32,025 bases of DNA from Burkholderiales bacterium (GTDB taxonomy: Bacteria > Pseudomonadota > Gammaproteobacteria > Burkholderiales > Burkholderiaceae_D), in contig CANGAW010000037.1 of NCBI GenBank assembly GCA_947451925.1, positions 1 to 32,025 of the forward strand, read 5' to 3'. Positions 17,397 through 28,426 of this stretch are shown here, piece after piece. Position 1 is the stretch's first letter, and every line of letters starts with the position of its first letter. The notes beneath the pieces are model-generated. The model saw only the letters and a list, made by a program, of their open reading frames with translations, was not told the DNA's origin and did not search any database. A program made the translations under genes and the position numbers.

Positions 17397-17867
17397 GTGA
17401 ACTTAAATGCAACATTGTTTGCGCAGTTCGTGGTCTTCTTCATCCTCGCTGGTTTCACGATGAAATTCGTGTGGCCACCGCTGATGAAAGCACTCGATGA
17501 GCGTGCCCAGAAGATCGCGGAAGGCTTGGCTGCTGCTGACCGCGGCAAGGCCGAAATGGCTGCTGCTGAAAAACGTGTACAAGCGGAACTCGCTGGTGCG
17601 CGTGACGAAAGTGTGAAACGCGTGGCTGATGCTGAAAAGCGCGGTCAGGGCATTGTGGAAGAAGCAAAGAAAACGGCTGTTGAAGAAGCTGCCCGTATCG
17701 TTGCTGCTGCCCGTGCTGATGCTGATGCCCAGTCTGGCAAAGCGCGTGATGCGCTGCGCGCTGAAGTTGCGACCCTGGCTGTCAAGGGTGCAGAGCAGAT
17801 CCTGAAGCGGGAAATCAACGCGGCCGCCCATGCGGACCTGTTGAACCAGCTGAAAGCTGAGCTGTAA
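17397..17867 (+). CDS. atpF: ATP synthase F0 subunit b
   Basis: Peripheral stalk subunit linking F0 to F1 as a dimer. The 156-residue protein has a single N-terminal membrane helix (about 4-25, [20 protein letters not shown]) and a long Ala/Glu/Lys-rich helix for the rest, typical of the right-handed coiled coil. The start codon is GTG at 17397, chosen because AAGGA stands at the right distance before it and because the N-terminal [10 protein letters not shown] matches the family. atpH begins two bases after its stop. Confidence 0.96.
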   Translation: MNLNATLFAQFVVFFILAGFTMKFVWPPLMKALDERAQKIAEGLAAADRGKAEMAAAEKRVQAELAGARDESVKRVADAEKRGQGIVEEAKKTAVEEAARIVAAARADADAQSGKARDALRAEVATLAVKGAEQILKREINAAAHADLLNQLKAEL

Positions 17868-17869
17868 TC

Positions 17870-18403
17870 ATGGCGGAAATCGCAACCATTGCCCGTCCTT
17901 ACGCTGAAGCGCTGTTTCGCGTAGCCCTTGGTGGTGACCTCGAAGCCTGGTCCGATCTCGTATCGGAAATGGCGCAGGTTGCTGCCGTGCCAGAACTGAC
18001 CGCATTTGCGTCAAATCCGCGTGTGACCGATGCACAGGTCGCTGACACTTTCATGGCGGCGATGAAGTCGCCAATGAATGCCGAAGCGAAAAACTTCGTT
18101 AACGCCTTAGTCGAAAACGGCCGCCTGTCATCGTTGCCGGAAATCGGCGCGCAATTTCAGGCATTGAAAAATGCGCAGCAAGGCAGCGCCGATGCGGAGA
18201 TTGTCAGCGCATTTGCGATGACGGATGCGCAGGTCGCTGAGTTGGTTGCCTCATTGCAGAAAAAATTCGGCCGCAAGCTGAATCCGACTGTAACGGTGGA
18301 CCAATCCTTGATCGGTGGCGTACGCGTAGTGGTTGGCGATGAAGTACTGGACACCTCAGTACGCGCCAAACTTCAGCAGATGCAGATTGCCCTGGCGTCG
18401 TAA
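17870..18403 (+). CDS. atpH: ATP synthase F1 subunit delta
   Basis: Joins the top of F1 to the peripheral stalk (OSCP homologue). The 177-residue protein opens [18 protein letters not shown], the usual helical N-terminal domain, and ends with the family's signature region [31 protein letters not shown] (positions about 138-168; quoted here only in outline). Length is normal. It is packed two bases behind atpF, and an 83-base gap to atpA follows. Confidence 0.95.
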   Translation: MAEIATIARPYAEALFRVALGGDLEAWSDLVSEMAQVAAVPELTAFASNPRVTDAQVADTFMAAMKSPMNAEAKNFVNALVENGRLSSLPEIGAQFQALKNAQQGSADAEIVSAFAMTDAQVAELVASLQKKFGRKLNPTVTVDQSLIGGVRVVVGDEVLDTSVRAKLQQMQIALAS

Positions 18404-18486
18404 GCTCGGACAGCACACACACATTTAGATATTGCGGGATTGCCGAGGCGAGTAGCCAGAGTGATCCCAACCAATCAGGAGCTAAC

Positions 18487-20022
18487 ATGCAACTCAACCC
18501 GTCTGAAATCAGCGAGCTGATCAAGAGCCGGATCCAGGGTATCGGCGGCACCGCCGAAGTCCGCAATCAAGGCACCGTGATTTCCGTGACCGACGGCATT
18601 TGCCGCATTCACGGTCTGTCCGATGCCATGCAAGGCGAGATGCTGGAATTCCCGGGCAACACCTTCGGCCTCGCACTGAACCTCGAGCGCGACTCTGTCG
18701 GCGCCGTTATTCTCGGTGAATACGAGCACATCTCCGAAGGCGACACGGTTAAATGTACCGGCCGCATTCTGGAAGTGCCTATCGGTCCTGAGCTGTGCGG
18801 TCGCGTTGTTAACGCGCTCGGCCAGCCTATCGACGGCAAAGGTCCTATCAATGCCAAGCTGACCGCGCCAATCGAAAAAATCGCTCCGGGCGTTATTGCC
18901 CGTCAGTCCGTGTCCCAGCCAATGCAGACCGGTCTTAAGTCGATTGACTCCATGGTGCCTATCGGCCGTGGTCAGCGCGAGCTGATCATTGGCGACCGTC
19001 AGACAGGTAAAACGGCTGTCGCGCTCGACACCATCATCAATCAAAAAGGTCAGGGCGTTACCTGTATCTACGTTGCTATCGGCCAAAAAGCGTCATCGGT
19101 CAAAAACGTGGTGCGCGCACTGGAACAACACGGCGCGATGGATTACACCATTGTCGTCGCTGCTACCGCTTCCGAATCAGCCGCTATGCAATATGTGTCG
19201 GCTTACTCTGGTTGCGCCATGGGCGAATACTTCCGTGACCGCGGTGAAGATGCACTGATCATTTATGATGACTTGTCCAAGCAAGCTGTCGCCTACCGTC
19301 AGGTGTCGCTGTTGCTGCGCCGCCCACCAGGTCGCGAAGCTTACCCTGGCGATGTGTTCTATCTCCACTCCCGTTTGCTCGAGCGTGCAGCACGCGTGAA
19401 CCCAGTCTACGTTGAGAAGTTCACCAACGGCGCCGTCAAAGGCAAGACCGGTTCATTGACAGCACTGCCTATCATTGAAACGCAAGCAGGCGACGTGTCG
19501 GCCTTCGTTCCAACCAACGTGATTTCGATTACAGACGGTCAGATTTTCCTCGAGACCTCGCTGTTCAACGCTGGTGTGCGTCCTGCGATTAACGCCGGTA
19601 TTTCGGTGTCGCGCGTTGGTGGTGCTGCCCAGACCAAAGTCATCAAAAACCTGTCCGGCGGTATTCGTACCGACTTGGCGCAGTATCGTGAACTGGCCGC
19701 CTTTGCACAGTTTGCTTCAGACCTCGACGAAGCCACCCGCAAGCAGCTCGACCGCGGTGCGCGTGTGACCGAATTGCTCAAGCAAGCGCAGTACTCGCCG
19801 CAACCGATCTCGATCATGGCTGTCACTTTGTTTGCTGTTAACAAAGGCTACCTCGACGATATCGAAGTCAAGCAAGTTCTGCCTTTCGAAGCCGGCCTGC
19901 ATAACTTCATGAAGACCAGCCACGCGCCACTCCTGAAACAGATCGAAGATACTAAGCAGCTCGACAAAGACGGCGAGGCAGCAATGGCCGCCGCGATTGC
20001 CAGCTTCAAGAAAACCTTCTGA
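18487..20022 (+). CDS. atpA: ATP synthase F1 subunit alpha
   Basis: Non-catalytic nucleotide-binding subunit of the alpha3beta3 head. The 511-residue protein has Walker A GDRQTGKT at 169-176, with Lys175, the same numbering as in E. coli. The loop containing the arginine finger is in [19 protein letters not shown]. The N-terminal [16 protein letters not shown] contacts the delta subunit. The ribosome site AGGAG is seven bases before the ATG. No truncation or unusual residue was seen. Confidence 0.98.
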   Translation: MQLNPSEISELIKSRIQGIGGTAEVRNQGTVISVTDGICRIHGLSDAMQGEMLEFPGNTFGLALNLERDSVGAVILGEYEHISEGDTVKCTGRILEVPIGPELCGRVVNALGQPIDGKGPINAKLTAPIEKIAPGVIARQSVSQPMQTGLKSIDSMVPIGRGQRELIIGDRQTGKTAVALDTIINQKGQGVTCIYVAIGQKASSVKNVVRALEQHGAMDYTIVVAATASESAAMQYVSAYSGCAMGEYFRDRGEDALIIYDDLSKQAVAYRQVSLLLRRPPGREAYPGDVFYLHSRLLERAARVNPVYVEKFTNGAVKGKTGSLTALPIIETQAGDVSAFVPTNVISITDGQIFLETSLFNAGVRPAINAGISVSRVGGAAQTKVIKNLSGGIRTDLAQYRELAAFAQFASDLDEATRKQLDRGARVTELLKQAQYSPQPISIMAVTLFAVNKGYLDDIEVKQVLPFEAGLHNFMKTSHAPLLKQIEDTKQLDKDGEAAMAAAIASFKKTF

Positions 20023-20052
20023 TCTAAAGCGTGCCTATAAGGAGCAAGACGC

Positions 20053-20919
20053 ATGGCTGCAGGTAAAGAGATACGCGGCAAGATCAAGAGCGTAGAGAAT
20101 ACGAAGAAGATCACCAAGGCGATGGAAATGGTCGCCGCATCCAAAATGCGTAAAGCGCAAGAACGGATGCGTGCGGCTCGCCCGTACAGTGAAAAAATTC
20201 GGAATATCGCCGCCAATCTGTCGCAAGCCAATCCGGAATATTCGCATCCTTTCCTGATCAAGCAAGACAAGAGCAAGACCATAGGCGTGATCGTGGTAAC
20301 AACTGACAAAGGCCTCTGCGGTGGTTTGAACACCAATGTGCTGCGTCAGGTTACGACGAAGATGCGTGCCCTCGAAACTTCGGGTCACAAAATCGCCGCC
20401 GTTGCCATTGGCAACAAGGGCTTGGGCTTTTTGAATCGCGTTGGCGCCAAAGTGATGGCGCACGCGACCCAGTTGGGCGATACGCCCCATCTGGAAAAGC
20501 TCATCGGCCCGGTTAAGGTCATGCTCGACGCTTATCAGGAAGGCAAGCTTGATGCGGTCTATCTGTGCTACACCCGCTTCCTCAATACGATGAAGCAGGA
20601 ACCGATGATGGAGCAACTGCTTCCTCTGTCGGCTGAGCAGATGGAACCTGCGCATGGCCACTCATGGGATTACATTTATGAGCCCGATGCGCAGACCGTT
20701 ATTGATGAATTGTTGATGCGCTACGTTGAAGCCTTGGTGTACCAGGCCGTTGCCGAAAATATGGCGTCCGAGCAATCGGCGCGTATGGTGGCAATGAAGT
20801 CTGCGTCCGACAACGCCGGTAGCGTGATCGGTGAATTGAAACTGATCTACAACAAGACCCGTCAGGCAGCGATTACTAAAGAACTCTCCGAGATCGTAGC
20901 CGGTGCGGCTGCGGTTTAA
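20053..20919 (+). CDS. atpG: ATP synthase F1 subunit gamma
   Basis: The central shaft that turns inside the alpha3beta3 ring. The 288-residue protein has the conserved N-terminal helix [20 protein letters not shown] with MEMVAASKM, the middle [12 protein letters not shown], and the C-terminal helix motif [20 protein letters not shown] that ends the shaft. Length equals that of E. coli gamma. It sits 30 bases after atpA with a GGAG ribosome site. Confidence 0.97.
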   Translation: MAAGKEIRGKIKSVENTKKITKAMEMVAASKMRKAQERMRAARPYSEKIRNIAANLSQANPEYSHPFLIKQDKSKTIGVIVVTTDKGLCGGLNTNVLRQVTTKMRALETSGHKIAAVAIGNKGLGFLNRVGAKVMAHATQLGDTPHLEKLIGPVKVMLDAYQEGKLDAVYLCYTRFLNTMKQEPMMEQLLPLSAEQMEPAHGHSWDYIYEPDAQTVIDELLMRYVEALVYQAVAENMASEQSARMVAMKSASDNAGSVIGELKLIYNKTRQAAITKELSEIVAGAAAV

Positions 20920-20923
20920 TTGA

Positions 20924-22357
<1,434 letters not shown>

Positions 22358-22417
22358 TCAAGGTCTGACGCTGCCGTCTCTGGAACACTGGAGCGGCAGC
22401 ACCTTTAAAGGTCTCAT

Positions 22418-22840
22418 ATGGCACACACAATTCACGTTGACGTGGTCTCCGCCGAAGAAAACATCTTCTCCGGCGAAGCCGAGTTCATCGCGTTGCCGGG
22501 TGAAGCGGGCGAGTTGGGTATCTATCCAAAACACACGCCGCTGATCACGCGCATCCGTCCGGGTGCGGTGCGCATCAAAGTTGTTGGCCAGGCCGAAGAC
22601 GAATTTGTCTTCGTCGCAGGGGGCATACTTGAAGTGCAACCGAATGCCGTAACGGTACTCGCTGACACCGCCATCCGTGGTCGTGATCTGGATGAAGCCA
22701 AAGCAAGCGCAGCCAAGAAGCAGGCTGAAGAAGCAATGGTTAATCAGGATTCAAAAATCGACTACGCGCATGCGCAAGCAGAGCTGGCAGTCGCCGTGGC
22801 GCAGTTGGCCGCGATTGCACGTTTCCGCAATCATCGTTAA
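22418..22840 (+). CDS. atpC: ATP synthase F1 subunit epsilon
   Basis: Small subunit at the foot of the rotor that also inhibits ATP hydrolysis through its C-terminal helices. The 140-residue protein has the beta-sandwich start [19 protein letters not shown], the typical [17 protein letters not shown] (about 28-44), and the C-terminal helical hairpin rich in Ala/Glu/Lys. It is the last gene of the operon and is followed 30 bases later by a strong terminator. Confidence 0.97.
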   Translation: MAHTIHVDVVSAEENIFSGEAEFIALPGEAGELGIYPKHTPLITRIRPGAVRIKVVGQAEDEFVFVAGGILEVQPNAVTVLADTAIRGRDLDEAKASAAKKQAEEAMVNQDSKIDYAHAQAELAVAVAQLAAIARFRNHR

Positions 22841-22870
22841 GCAACACGCAGTAGATATTGCAGTAATGAG

Positions 22871-22896
22871 AAAGGCAGCTTTGGCTGCCTTTTTTT
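22871..22896 (+). terminator. Rho-independent terminator of the atp operon
   Basis: AAAGGCAGC (22871-22879), loop TTTG, GCTGCCTTT (22884-22892) form a nine-base stem running into seven T (22890-22896). On the minus strand the same stem is followed by only a short T-rich tail, so it may also weakly stop transcripts from glpK. Confidence 0.93.
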
Positions 22897-22905
22897 GTAT
22901 TCGAG

Positions 22906-23008
22906 GAAAGACACTGGGTCTCAGCCTGCGCTGGGACGACGGAAGATATTTAGACGAAGCCTCACCTACTACCGTCGTCCCGATGAAAATCGGGACCCAG
23001 CGTCTTTC
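22906..23008. repeat. Palindromic REP/BIME-like intergenic repeat
   Basis: Two 37-base arms (22906-22942 and 22972-23008) are imperfect reverse complements across a 29-base centre; their outer AAAGAC-CTGGGTC and inner GGGACGACGG parts match and the middles differ. Each arm is itself a small palindrome; the right one is TCCCGAT-GAAA-ATCGGGA (22978-22995), a stem with a GAAA tetraloop. The form resembles dispersed repeats found between convergent genes in many proteobacteria. Only this copy was seen in the window. Confidence 0.65.
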
Positions 23009-23045
23009 GTCAAATACCAAAAACTATAACGAAGACAAAAACAAG

Positions 23046-24539
23046 TTAAGCCCACCCCTTAGCCCGCTCAATAGCCCGCCCCCAAACGCCAAGCTTAGCT
23101 TCCCGATCAGGCATGGACATCTGCGGCTCAAAGCACCGCTCCATCCTCCACTGCGCAGCAATCTCGTCTTGCGTAGACCAGTAACCAACTCCCAGCCCAG
23201 CCAGATAAGCAGCACCCAGTGCAGTAGTCTCCGTCACCTCAGGACGCACCACCGGCACACCCAGTATGTCGGCCTGAAACTGCATCAGCATATTGTTACG
23301 AGCCGCACCACCATCGACGCGCAATTCTTTCAAAGGAATGGTTGCGTCCTTTTGCATGGCAGTCACCACATCGGCAGTCTGGAATGCAATGCCTTCCAGC
23401 GCAGCACGTGCAATGTGACCTGCCGTCGTACCGCGTGTAATGCCAAGCATCGTGCCGCGGGCATAAGCATCCCAGTGCGGTGCGCCCAGTCCGGAAAAGG
23501 CTGGAACGAAGCTCACGCCATCACTGTCAGGCACACGGCTCGCCAGCGCTTCAACTTCAGAAGAGTCTTTGATAATGCCAAGCCCGTCACGCAACCACTG
23601 AATGGTTGCCCCACCCATGAACACACCACCTTCGAGCATGTAATCAGTTTTGTGCGGTGATGCGTGACCAGTAGTCCAGCCAACGGTGGTGAGTAAATTA
23701 TTCTGAGAAGTCACCGCCTTATCAGTATTCATCAGAATGAAGCAGCCCGTGCCGTAAGTACTCTTGACCATGCCGCTATGAAAACAAGCCTGACCATAAG
23801 TCGCAGCTTGCTGATCGCCGGCTATGCCAGCAATGGCAATCGGCGCACCGAAAAACTTTGCATCAGTGTGAGCAGCTACACCACTGCTCGGTACAACTTG
23901 CGCCAAAAGTGAACGCGGAATTTTCAGAATGGCGAGTAGTTCATCGTCCCACTCCAGCGTATGAATATTGAACATCATCGTGCGAGACGCATTGCTGGTA
24001 TCCGTCAGATGCACGCCGGCGAGTTTATACATCAGCCAGGAATCCACGGTGCCAAAAGCCAGCTCGCCAAGCTCGGCACGTTCGCGTGCGCCCGGCACAT
24101 TGTCGAGAAGCCAGCGCAGCTTGGTGCCGGAAAAATAGCCATCAATAATGAGGCCGGTCTTTTGCTGAAACAGCGAGCCATAGCCTTCGGCGCGCAAGCT
24201 GTCGCACAAATTTGCAGTGCGCCGGTCTTGCCACACAATCGCATTCGCGACCGCTTCGCCGGTAGTGCGATCCCACAGAACGGTGGTCTCGCGTTGATTG
24301 GTAATGCCAATGGCAGCAATATCAGCTGCCGTTAAATGATGCTCGCGCAGTACCTGCTGCGAGACCGCCAGTTGCGATGTCCAGATTTCGCCAGCGTCAT
24401 GCTCAACCCAACCCGGGTTGGGAAAAATTTGTCGGAACTCTTGTTGTGCGCTGCCGTGAATACGACCGGAGCGATCAAACAGAATGGCACGTGAGCTGGT
24501 CGTACCCTGATCCAGCGCGAGAATGAATTGTTCTGACAT
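23046..24539 (-). CDS. glpK: Glycerol kinase
   Basis: Phosphorylates glycerol to sn-glycerol-3-phosphate with ATP, trapping it in the cytosol. The 497-residue FGGY-family protein opens [18 protein letters not shown] (phosphate-binding loop, Asp10-Ser15 region) and carries [33 protein letters not shown] and the family signature region [18 protein letters not shown]. The ADP-binding block [19 protein letters not shown] is intact. GAGG stands five bases before the ATG. It is the last gene of the glp run, separated from glpV by 120 bases that contain a terminator hairpin. Confidence 0.97.
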   Translation of the reverse strand: MSEQFILALDQGTTSSRAILFDRSGRIHGSAQQEFRQIFPNPGWVEHDAGEIWTSQLAVSQQVLREHHLTAADIAAIGITNQRETTVLWDRTTGEAVANAIVWQDRRTANLCDSLRAEGYGSLFQQKTGLIIDGYFSGTKLRWLLDNVPGARERAELGELAFGTVDSWLMYKLAGVHLTDTSNASRTMMFNIHTLEWDDELLAILKIPRSLLAQVVPSSGVAAHTDAKFFGAPIAIAGIAGDQQAATYGQACFHSGMVKSTYGTGCFILMNTDKAVTSQNNLLTTVGWTTGHASPHKTDYMLEGGVFMGGATIQWLRDGLGIIKDSSEVEALASRVPDSDGVSFVPAFSGLGAPHWDAYARGTMLGITRGTTAGHIARAALEGIAFQTADVVTAMQKDATIPLKELRVDGGAARNNMLMQFQADILGVPVVRPEVTETTALGAAYLAGLGVGYWSTQDEIAAQWRMERCFEPQMSMPDREAKLGVWGRAIERAKGWA

Positions 24540-24570
24540 GCAGGCCTCGCAACATACAGCGATAGGTTAT

Positions 24571-24598
24571 AAAAAATGCGCGGCATCAAGCCGCGCAT
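24571..24598 (-). terminator. Rho-independent terminator between glpV and glpK
   Basis: On the minus strand ATGCGCGGC, loop TTGAT, GCCGCGCAT (a perfect nine-base stem at 24598-24590 and 24584-24576) runs into a T tract (24576-24571). It lies 61 bases beyond the glpV stop and about 30 bases before the glpK start. Confidence 0.88.
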
Positions 24599-24659
24599 CA
24601 TCAAAACAGGATGAACCCTGATACCGCTTTATGAGCCGTATCCGAACTCAAGCGCGTAA

Positions 24660-26384
24660 TTATTTTACGCGACCTTCTTTCCAAGCCTGAAGCAGCTTGT
24701 CATAAGCGATGGTCTCGCCTTGTGGCTTTTCATTAGCCAGCTTCTTCCATGGCGCCGCATTGTCGGACAGGTACTTGGACGGATCGACTTTGTCGTTGAG
24801 CTTAGGCGCGCAGTTTTTCATGCCAGCGCGTTGCAGGCGGCCCATCACGTCATCCATCTCGGTAGCCAGTGTGTCCATTGCTGCCTGTGGTGTTTTTTCG
24901 CCAGTGATCGCGGTGGCGACATTCTTCCACCACAGCTGAGCCAGCTTAGGATAATCAGGCACGTTGGTACCGGTCGGGGTCCATGCAACACGGGCAGGGC
25001 TGCGATAGAACTCGATCAGGCCGCCGTACTTGGCTGCGTTTTTCGTGAAGTACTCATGACGGATGTCGGAGTCACGCACGAAGGTCAGACCGGTGATGGA
25101 TTTTTTCAGTGACGTGGTCTTGGCGTTGATGAACTGCGCGTACAGCCATGCGCCTGCCTTGCGGTCGTCTGGAGTGGACTTGAAGAAGGTCCAGGAACCG
25201 ACGTCCTGATAACCATTCTGCATGCCGTCTTTCCAGTACGGGCCGTGCGGGCCTGGCGCCATACGCCATTTAGGCGAACCATCTGCATTGTTGACAGCAG
25301 GTGCCTTGCTCATCGATGCGGTGAACGCGGTGTACCAGAACACTTGCTGCGCGATCTGACCCTGGCCTGGCACCGGGCCGGCTTCGGAGAAGGTCATGCC
25401 CATCGCTTCAGGCGGTGCGTATTTTTTCATCCAGTCTATGTACTTGGTCAGCGCATAGACCGCTGCTGGCGAGTTGGTTGCACCACCACGCGAGACTGAT
25501 GCGCCCACCGGCGTGCACTTGTCGGCGCCAACACGAATGCCCCATTCGTCAACCGGCATGCCGTTCGGAATACCCTTGTCGGCAGTGCCTGCCATCGACA
25601 GCCAGGCGTCAGTAAAACGCCAGCCAAGTGATGGATCTTTTTTGCCATAGTCCATATGGCCGAAGACTTTTTTACCATCGAGGTCTTTGACGTCGTTGGT
25701 GAAGAAGTTGGCGATGTCTTCATAGGCGGACCAGTTTTGCGGCACGCCCAGTGCATAGCCATATTTGGCTTTGAATTTGTCTTGCAGATCTTTGCGTGCA
25801 AACCAGTCAGCGCGGAACCAGTAGAGGTTGGCGAATTGCTGGTCTGGCAGTTGATACAGCTTGCCGTCTGGTGCAGTAACAAAGCTGATGCCGATGAAAT
25901 CTTTCAGGTCCAGATTCGGGTTGGTGAAATCTTTGCCAGCGCCGCTCATGTAGTCCGACAGTGGCACGACGGCGCCGTAACGGAAGTGGGTACCGATCAG
26001 GTCGGAGTCGGAAATCCAGCCGTCATAAATGCTTTTGCCTGATTGCATCGAGGTCTGCAGTTTTTCAACCACGTCCCCTTCCTGAATCAGATCATGCTTG
26101 ATCTTGATGCCGGTGATTTCTTCAAACGCCTTGGCCATCACCTTGGATTCATAAACGTGGGTGTCGATGGTTTCAGACACCACATTAATTTCTTTAATGC
26201 CTTTGGCCTTGAGTTTGGCTGCTGCATCAATGAACCACTGCATTTCTTCGAGCTGCTGTTTTTTCGACAGTGTCGATGGCTGGAATTCCTTGTCGACCCA
26301 TTTCTCAGCCGCTTTCATATCAGCCCAGGATGAACCTGTGACTAGCATGGCAGCGATTGCAATCGCGCTTAATTTTATTTTCAC
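24660..26384 (-). CDS. glpV: Glycerol ABC transporter, periplasmic binding protein
   Basis: Captures glycerol in the periplasm and hands it to GlpP/GlpQ. With the GTG start at 26384 it has 574 residues, long for a binding protein but usual for GlpV. The Sec signal peptide is plain: MKIKLSAIAIAAMLVTGSSWA, cleaved before Asp22. The chosen GTG has GAGGAG eight bases upstream; an ATG at 26453 would add 23 Pro/Gly/Arg-rich residues in front of the signal and lacks support. The mature part shows the extracellular-binding fold (KVMAKAFEEITGIKIKHDLI, WISDSDLIGTHFRYGAVVPL). A terminator hairpin follows the gene. Confidence 0.93.
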   Translation of the reverse strand: MKIKLSAIAIAAMLVTGSSWADMKAAEKWVDKEFQPSTLSKKQQLEEMQWFIDAAAKLKAKGIKEINVVSETIDTHVYESKVMAKAFEEITGIKIKHDLIQEGDVVEKLQTSMQSGKSIYDGWISDSDLIGTHFRYGAVVPLSDYMSGAGKDFTNPNLDLKDFIGISFVTAPDGKLYQLPDQQFANLYWFRADWFARKDLQDKFKAKYGYALGVPQNWSAYEDIANFFTNDVKDLDGKKVFGHMDYGKKDPSLGWRFTDAWLSMAGTADKGIPNGMPVDEWGIRVGADKCTPVGASVSRGGATNSPAAVYALTKYIDWMKKYAPPEAMGMTFSEAGPVPGQGQIAQQVFWYTAFTASMSKAPAVNNADGSPKWRMAPGPHGPYWKDGMQNGYQDVGSWTFFKSTPDDRKAGAWLYAQFINAKTTSLKKSITGLTFVRDSDIRHEYFTKNAAKYGGLIEFYRSPARVAWTPTGTNVPDYPKLAQLWWKNVATAITGEKTPQAAMDTLATEMDDVMGRLQRAGMKNCAPKLNDKVDPSKYLSDNAAPWKKLANEKPQGETIAYDKLLQAWKEGRVK

Positions 26385-26392
26385 GTCTTGTT

Positions 26393-26398
26393 CTCCTC
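26393..26398 (-). promoter_or_regulatory. Ribosome binding site deciding the glpV start
   Basis: GAGGAG on the minus strand, eight bases before the GTG at 26384. It fixes the start directly before the signal peptide. Confidence 0.8.
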
Positions 26399-26466
26399 TT
26401 CGCACCTTCCCGGACTTTACTGCAGGCCCCGGTGGGAAGAAACCCGGTGCCATGATGAAGCGAGGG

Positions 26467-26751
26467 TCAGCCCCAACGCATCAATACGATTAAAACAATC
26501 AATCCGATAGCGGCCGCAATCCACTGCGTTATGTCCGTTAAGCCGGCCCAGGCCAGGTTGACGTAAGCGGCGGACAATAAGCCAATGAACAGCCGGTCGC
26601 CACGTGTTGTGGGAATCGGCAGAAAACCCTTGCGCTCAATACTGGGCGAGCGCAGCTGCCAGACTGTCATGCCAATCAACATCAATACAACGCCGGTAAA
26701 AAACAGCGCAATTGGCGGTGTCCATGCCATCCATGCAAATGCATTTGCCAT
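26467..26751 (-). CDS. glpU: Small membrane protein of the glycerol transporter (DUF2160, GlpU)
   Basis: A 94-residue membrane protein with helices at about 11-30 and two more in the second half (FIGLLSAAYVNLAWAG and WIAAAIGLIVLIVLM). It matches the GlpU/DUF2160 protein found in the ABC-type glycerol operon of rhizobia and betaproteobacteria; its exact job in uptake is not known. The ATG at 26751 comes one base after the glpQ TGA and has GGAAGGG just upstream. An earlier ATG at 26799 would overlap glpQ by 47 bases and adds a non-family N-terminus. Confidence 0.88.
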   Translation of the reverse strand: MANAFAWMAWTPPIALFFTGVVLMLIGMTVWQLRSPSIERKGFLPIPTTRGDRLFIGLLSAAYVNLAWAGLTDITQWIAAAIGLIVLIVLMRWG

Positions 26752-26752
26752 C

Positions 26753-27559
26753 TCAGACCCTTCCCATCGCAAAACCTTTGGCAATGTAATGCCGCACAAA
26801 CCAGATCACCAGTGCGCCCGGCACAATCGTCAGCGTCCCTGCTGCTGCCAGTACGCCCCAGTCCATGCCGGCTGCCGAGACGGTACGTGTCATGGTGGCC
26901 GCAATCGGCTTGGCATTGACCGAAGTCAGCGTGCGCGCCAGCAGCAGTTCAACCCAGCTGAACATGAAGCAGAAAAAAGCCGTGACACCGATGCCGGATT
27001 TAATCAGCGGCAGGAAAATTTTCACGAAAAATTTTGGAAACGTATAACCATCGATATAGGCCGTCTCATCGATTTCTTTTGGAATGCCGGACATGAAACC
27101 TTCCAGAATCCACACTGCCAGCGGCACGTTAAATAACAGATGCGCCAGCGCCACGGCAATGTGGGTGTCCATCAGACCGATGGTCGAATACAGCTGAAAG
27201 AAAGGCAGCAGGAATACGGCCGGAGGAGTCATGCGGTTGGTCAGCAGCCAGAAAAAAAGATGCTTGTCGCCCAAAAATGAATAGCGCGAAAAGGCATAGG
27301 CCGCTGGCAACGCCAGACTCACCGACATCACCATGTTCATGCCGACATAGATGATGGAATTGATATAGCCACCATACCAGGATTCATCGGTAAAGATGGT
27401 GAGGTAATTATCAAAGGTCAGTTTGGCCGGCCACATCGTCATCACGCCAATGATTTCTTCATTGGTCTTTAACGACATGTTGACCATCCAGTAAATCGGC
27501 AACAGCGACGCCAGCAAAAAGGCCAGCAAAAAAAAGCGGGAGAATTGATTGCGCATCAT
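26753..27559 (-). CDS. glpQ: Glycerol ABC transporter, permease subunit 2
   Basis: Inner-membrane permease of the MalG type. The 268-residue protein begins with a hydrophobic helix (FFLLAFLLASLLPIYWMV) and has about six helices. The cytoplasmic EAA loop that docks on the ATPases is visible as IDETAYIDGYTFPKFFVKIF, followed by LPLIKSG. Its ATG overlaps the glpP stop in an ATGA arrangement; a second ATG is the next codon. Not to be confused with the glycerophosphodiesterase also called GlpQ. Confidence 0.94.
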   Translation of the reverse strand: MMRNQFSRFFLLAFLLASLLPIYWMVNMSLKTNEEIIGVMTMWPAKLTFDNYLTIFTDESWYGGYINSIIYVGMNMVMSVSLALPAAYAFSRYSFLGDKHLFFWLLTNRMTPPAVFLLPFFQLYSTIGLMDTHIAVALAHLLFNVPLAVWILEGFMSGIPKEIDETAYIDGYTFPKFFVKIFLPLIKSGIGVTAFFCFMFSWVELLLARTLTSVNAKPIAATMTRTVSAAGMDWGVLAAAGTLTIVPGALVIWFVRHYIAKGFAMGRV

Positions 27560-28425
27560 GTTTTGTCTCCGGTACCCACGCGCTGCATCCAGGTGTACAA
27601 GACAAAGGAAAACAGCAAAATAATCAGGAAGTAGATCAGCGAAAAAGCCGCCGCAGGGCCGAGGTCAAACTGGCCAACGGCTTTCTGCGTCAGATATTGC
27701 GACAGGAAGGTCGTCGCATTGCCGGGCCCGCCACCGGTCAGTACAAACGGCTCGGTGTAGATCATGAAACTATCCATGAAACGCAACAGCACCGCAATCA
27801 TCAATACATTGCGCAGTTTGGGTAATTGAATGAAGCGAAACACCGCAAGCCGCGATGCGCCATCAATGCGCGCGGCCTGATAGTAGGCGTCCGGAATCGA
27901 GCGCAGGCCGGCATAACAGAGCAAGACGACCAAGGGCGTCCAGTGCCAGACATCCATCACCAGTACCGTCACCCAAGCGTCGACCGAGTCGCCGGTGTAG
28001 TTGTAGCTGATGCCGGCGTCATTAATGGTTTTGCCCAGCAGACCAATATCGCCACGGCCAAAAATTTGCCAGATGGTGCCGACCACATTGAAGGGAATCA
28101 GCAAGGGCAGGGCGACCAACACCAGCGCTAATGAGGCGCGCCAGCCTTGTGCCGGCATGGTCAATGCCACGCCTATGCCAAGCGGAATCTGGATGCTCAG
28201 TACTGCCAGTGAAAACACCAGCTGACGCGACAAGGCACTGTGCAAATCGCTGTCGCGCATCACCGCACGAAACCATTCCATGCCGACGAACACGGCCTGG
28301 TCCGGCCCCAGAATATCCTGCACTGAATAATTCACGACCGTCATCAGCGGCATGATGGCGGAAAATGCCACCGAAATAATCACCGGCAGAATCAGCCACC
28401 ACGCTTTGTTGTTATAGGATTTCAT
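27556..28425 (-). CDS. glpP: Glycerol ABC transporter, permease subunit 1
   Basis: Inner-membrane permease of the MalF/UgpA type and partner of GlpQ. With the ATG at 28425 it has 289 residues, starting MKSYNNKAWWLILPVIISVA, and about six helices. The EAA loop reads YYQAARIDGASRLAVFRFIQ with LPKL following. The start was chosen two bases behind the glpT stop with GGGTGG upstream; an ATG at 28446 would add seven residues and overlap glpT. Its own stop overlaps the glpQ start. Confidence 0.93.
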   Translation of the reverse strand: MKSYNNKAWWLILPVIISVAFSAIMPLMTVVNYSVQDILGPDQAVFVGMEWFRAVMRDSDLHSALSRQLVFSLAVLSIQIPLGIGVALTMPAQGWRASLALVLVALPLLIPFNVVGTIWQIFGRGDIGLLGKTINDAGISYNYTGDSVDAWVTVLVMDVWHWTPLVVLLCYAGLRSIPDAYYQAARIDGASRLAVFRFIQLPKLRNVLMIAVLLRFMDSFMIYTEPFVLTGGGPGNATTFLSQYLTQKAVGQFDLGPAAAFSLIYFLIILLFSFVLYTWMQRVGTGDKT

Positions 28426-28426
28426 A

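Noticed and set aside
22677..23660. Long plus-strand open frame of 327 codons
   Set aside because: It begins inside atpC in another frame, runs through the atp terminator and the palindromic repeat, and ends antisense to glpK; composition is not protein-like.
26385..26453. N-terminal extension of glpV from an upstream ATG
   Set aside because: It would place 23 polar residues before a clear signal peptide; the GTG at 26384 has a strong ribosome site.
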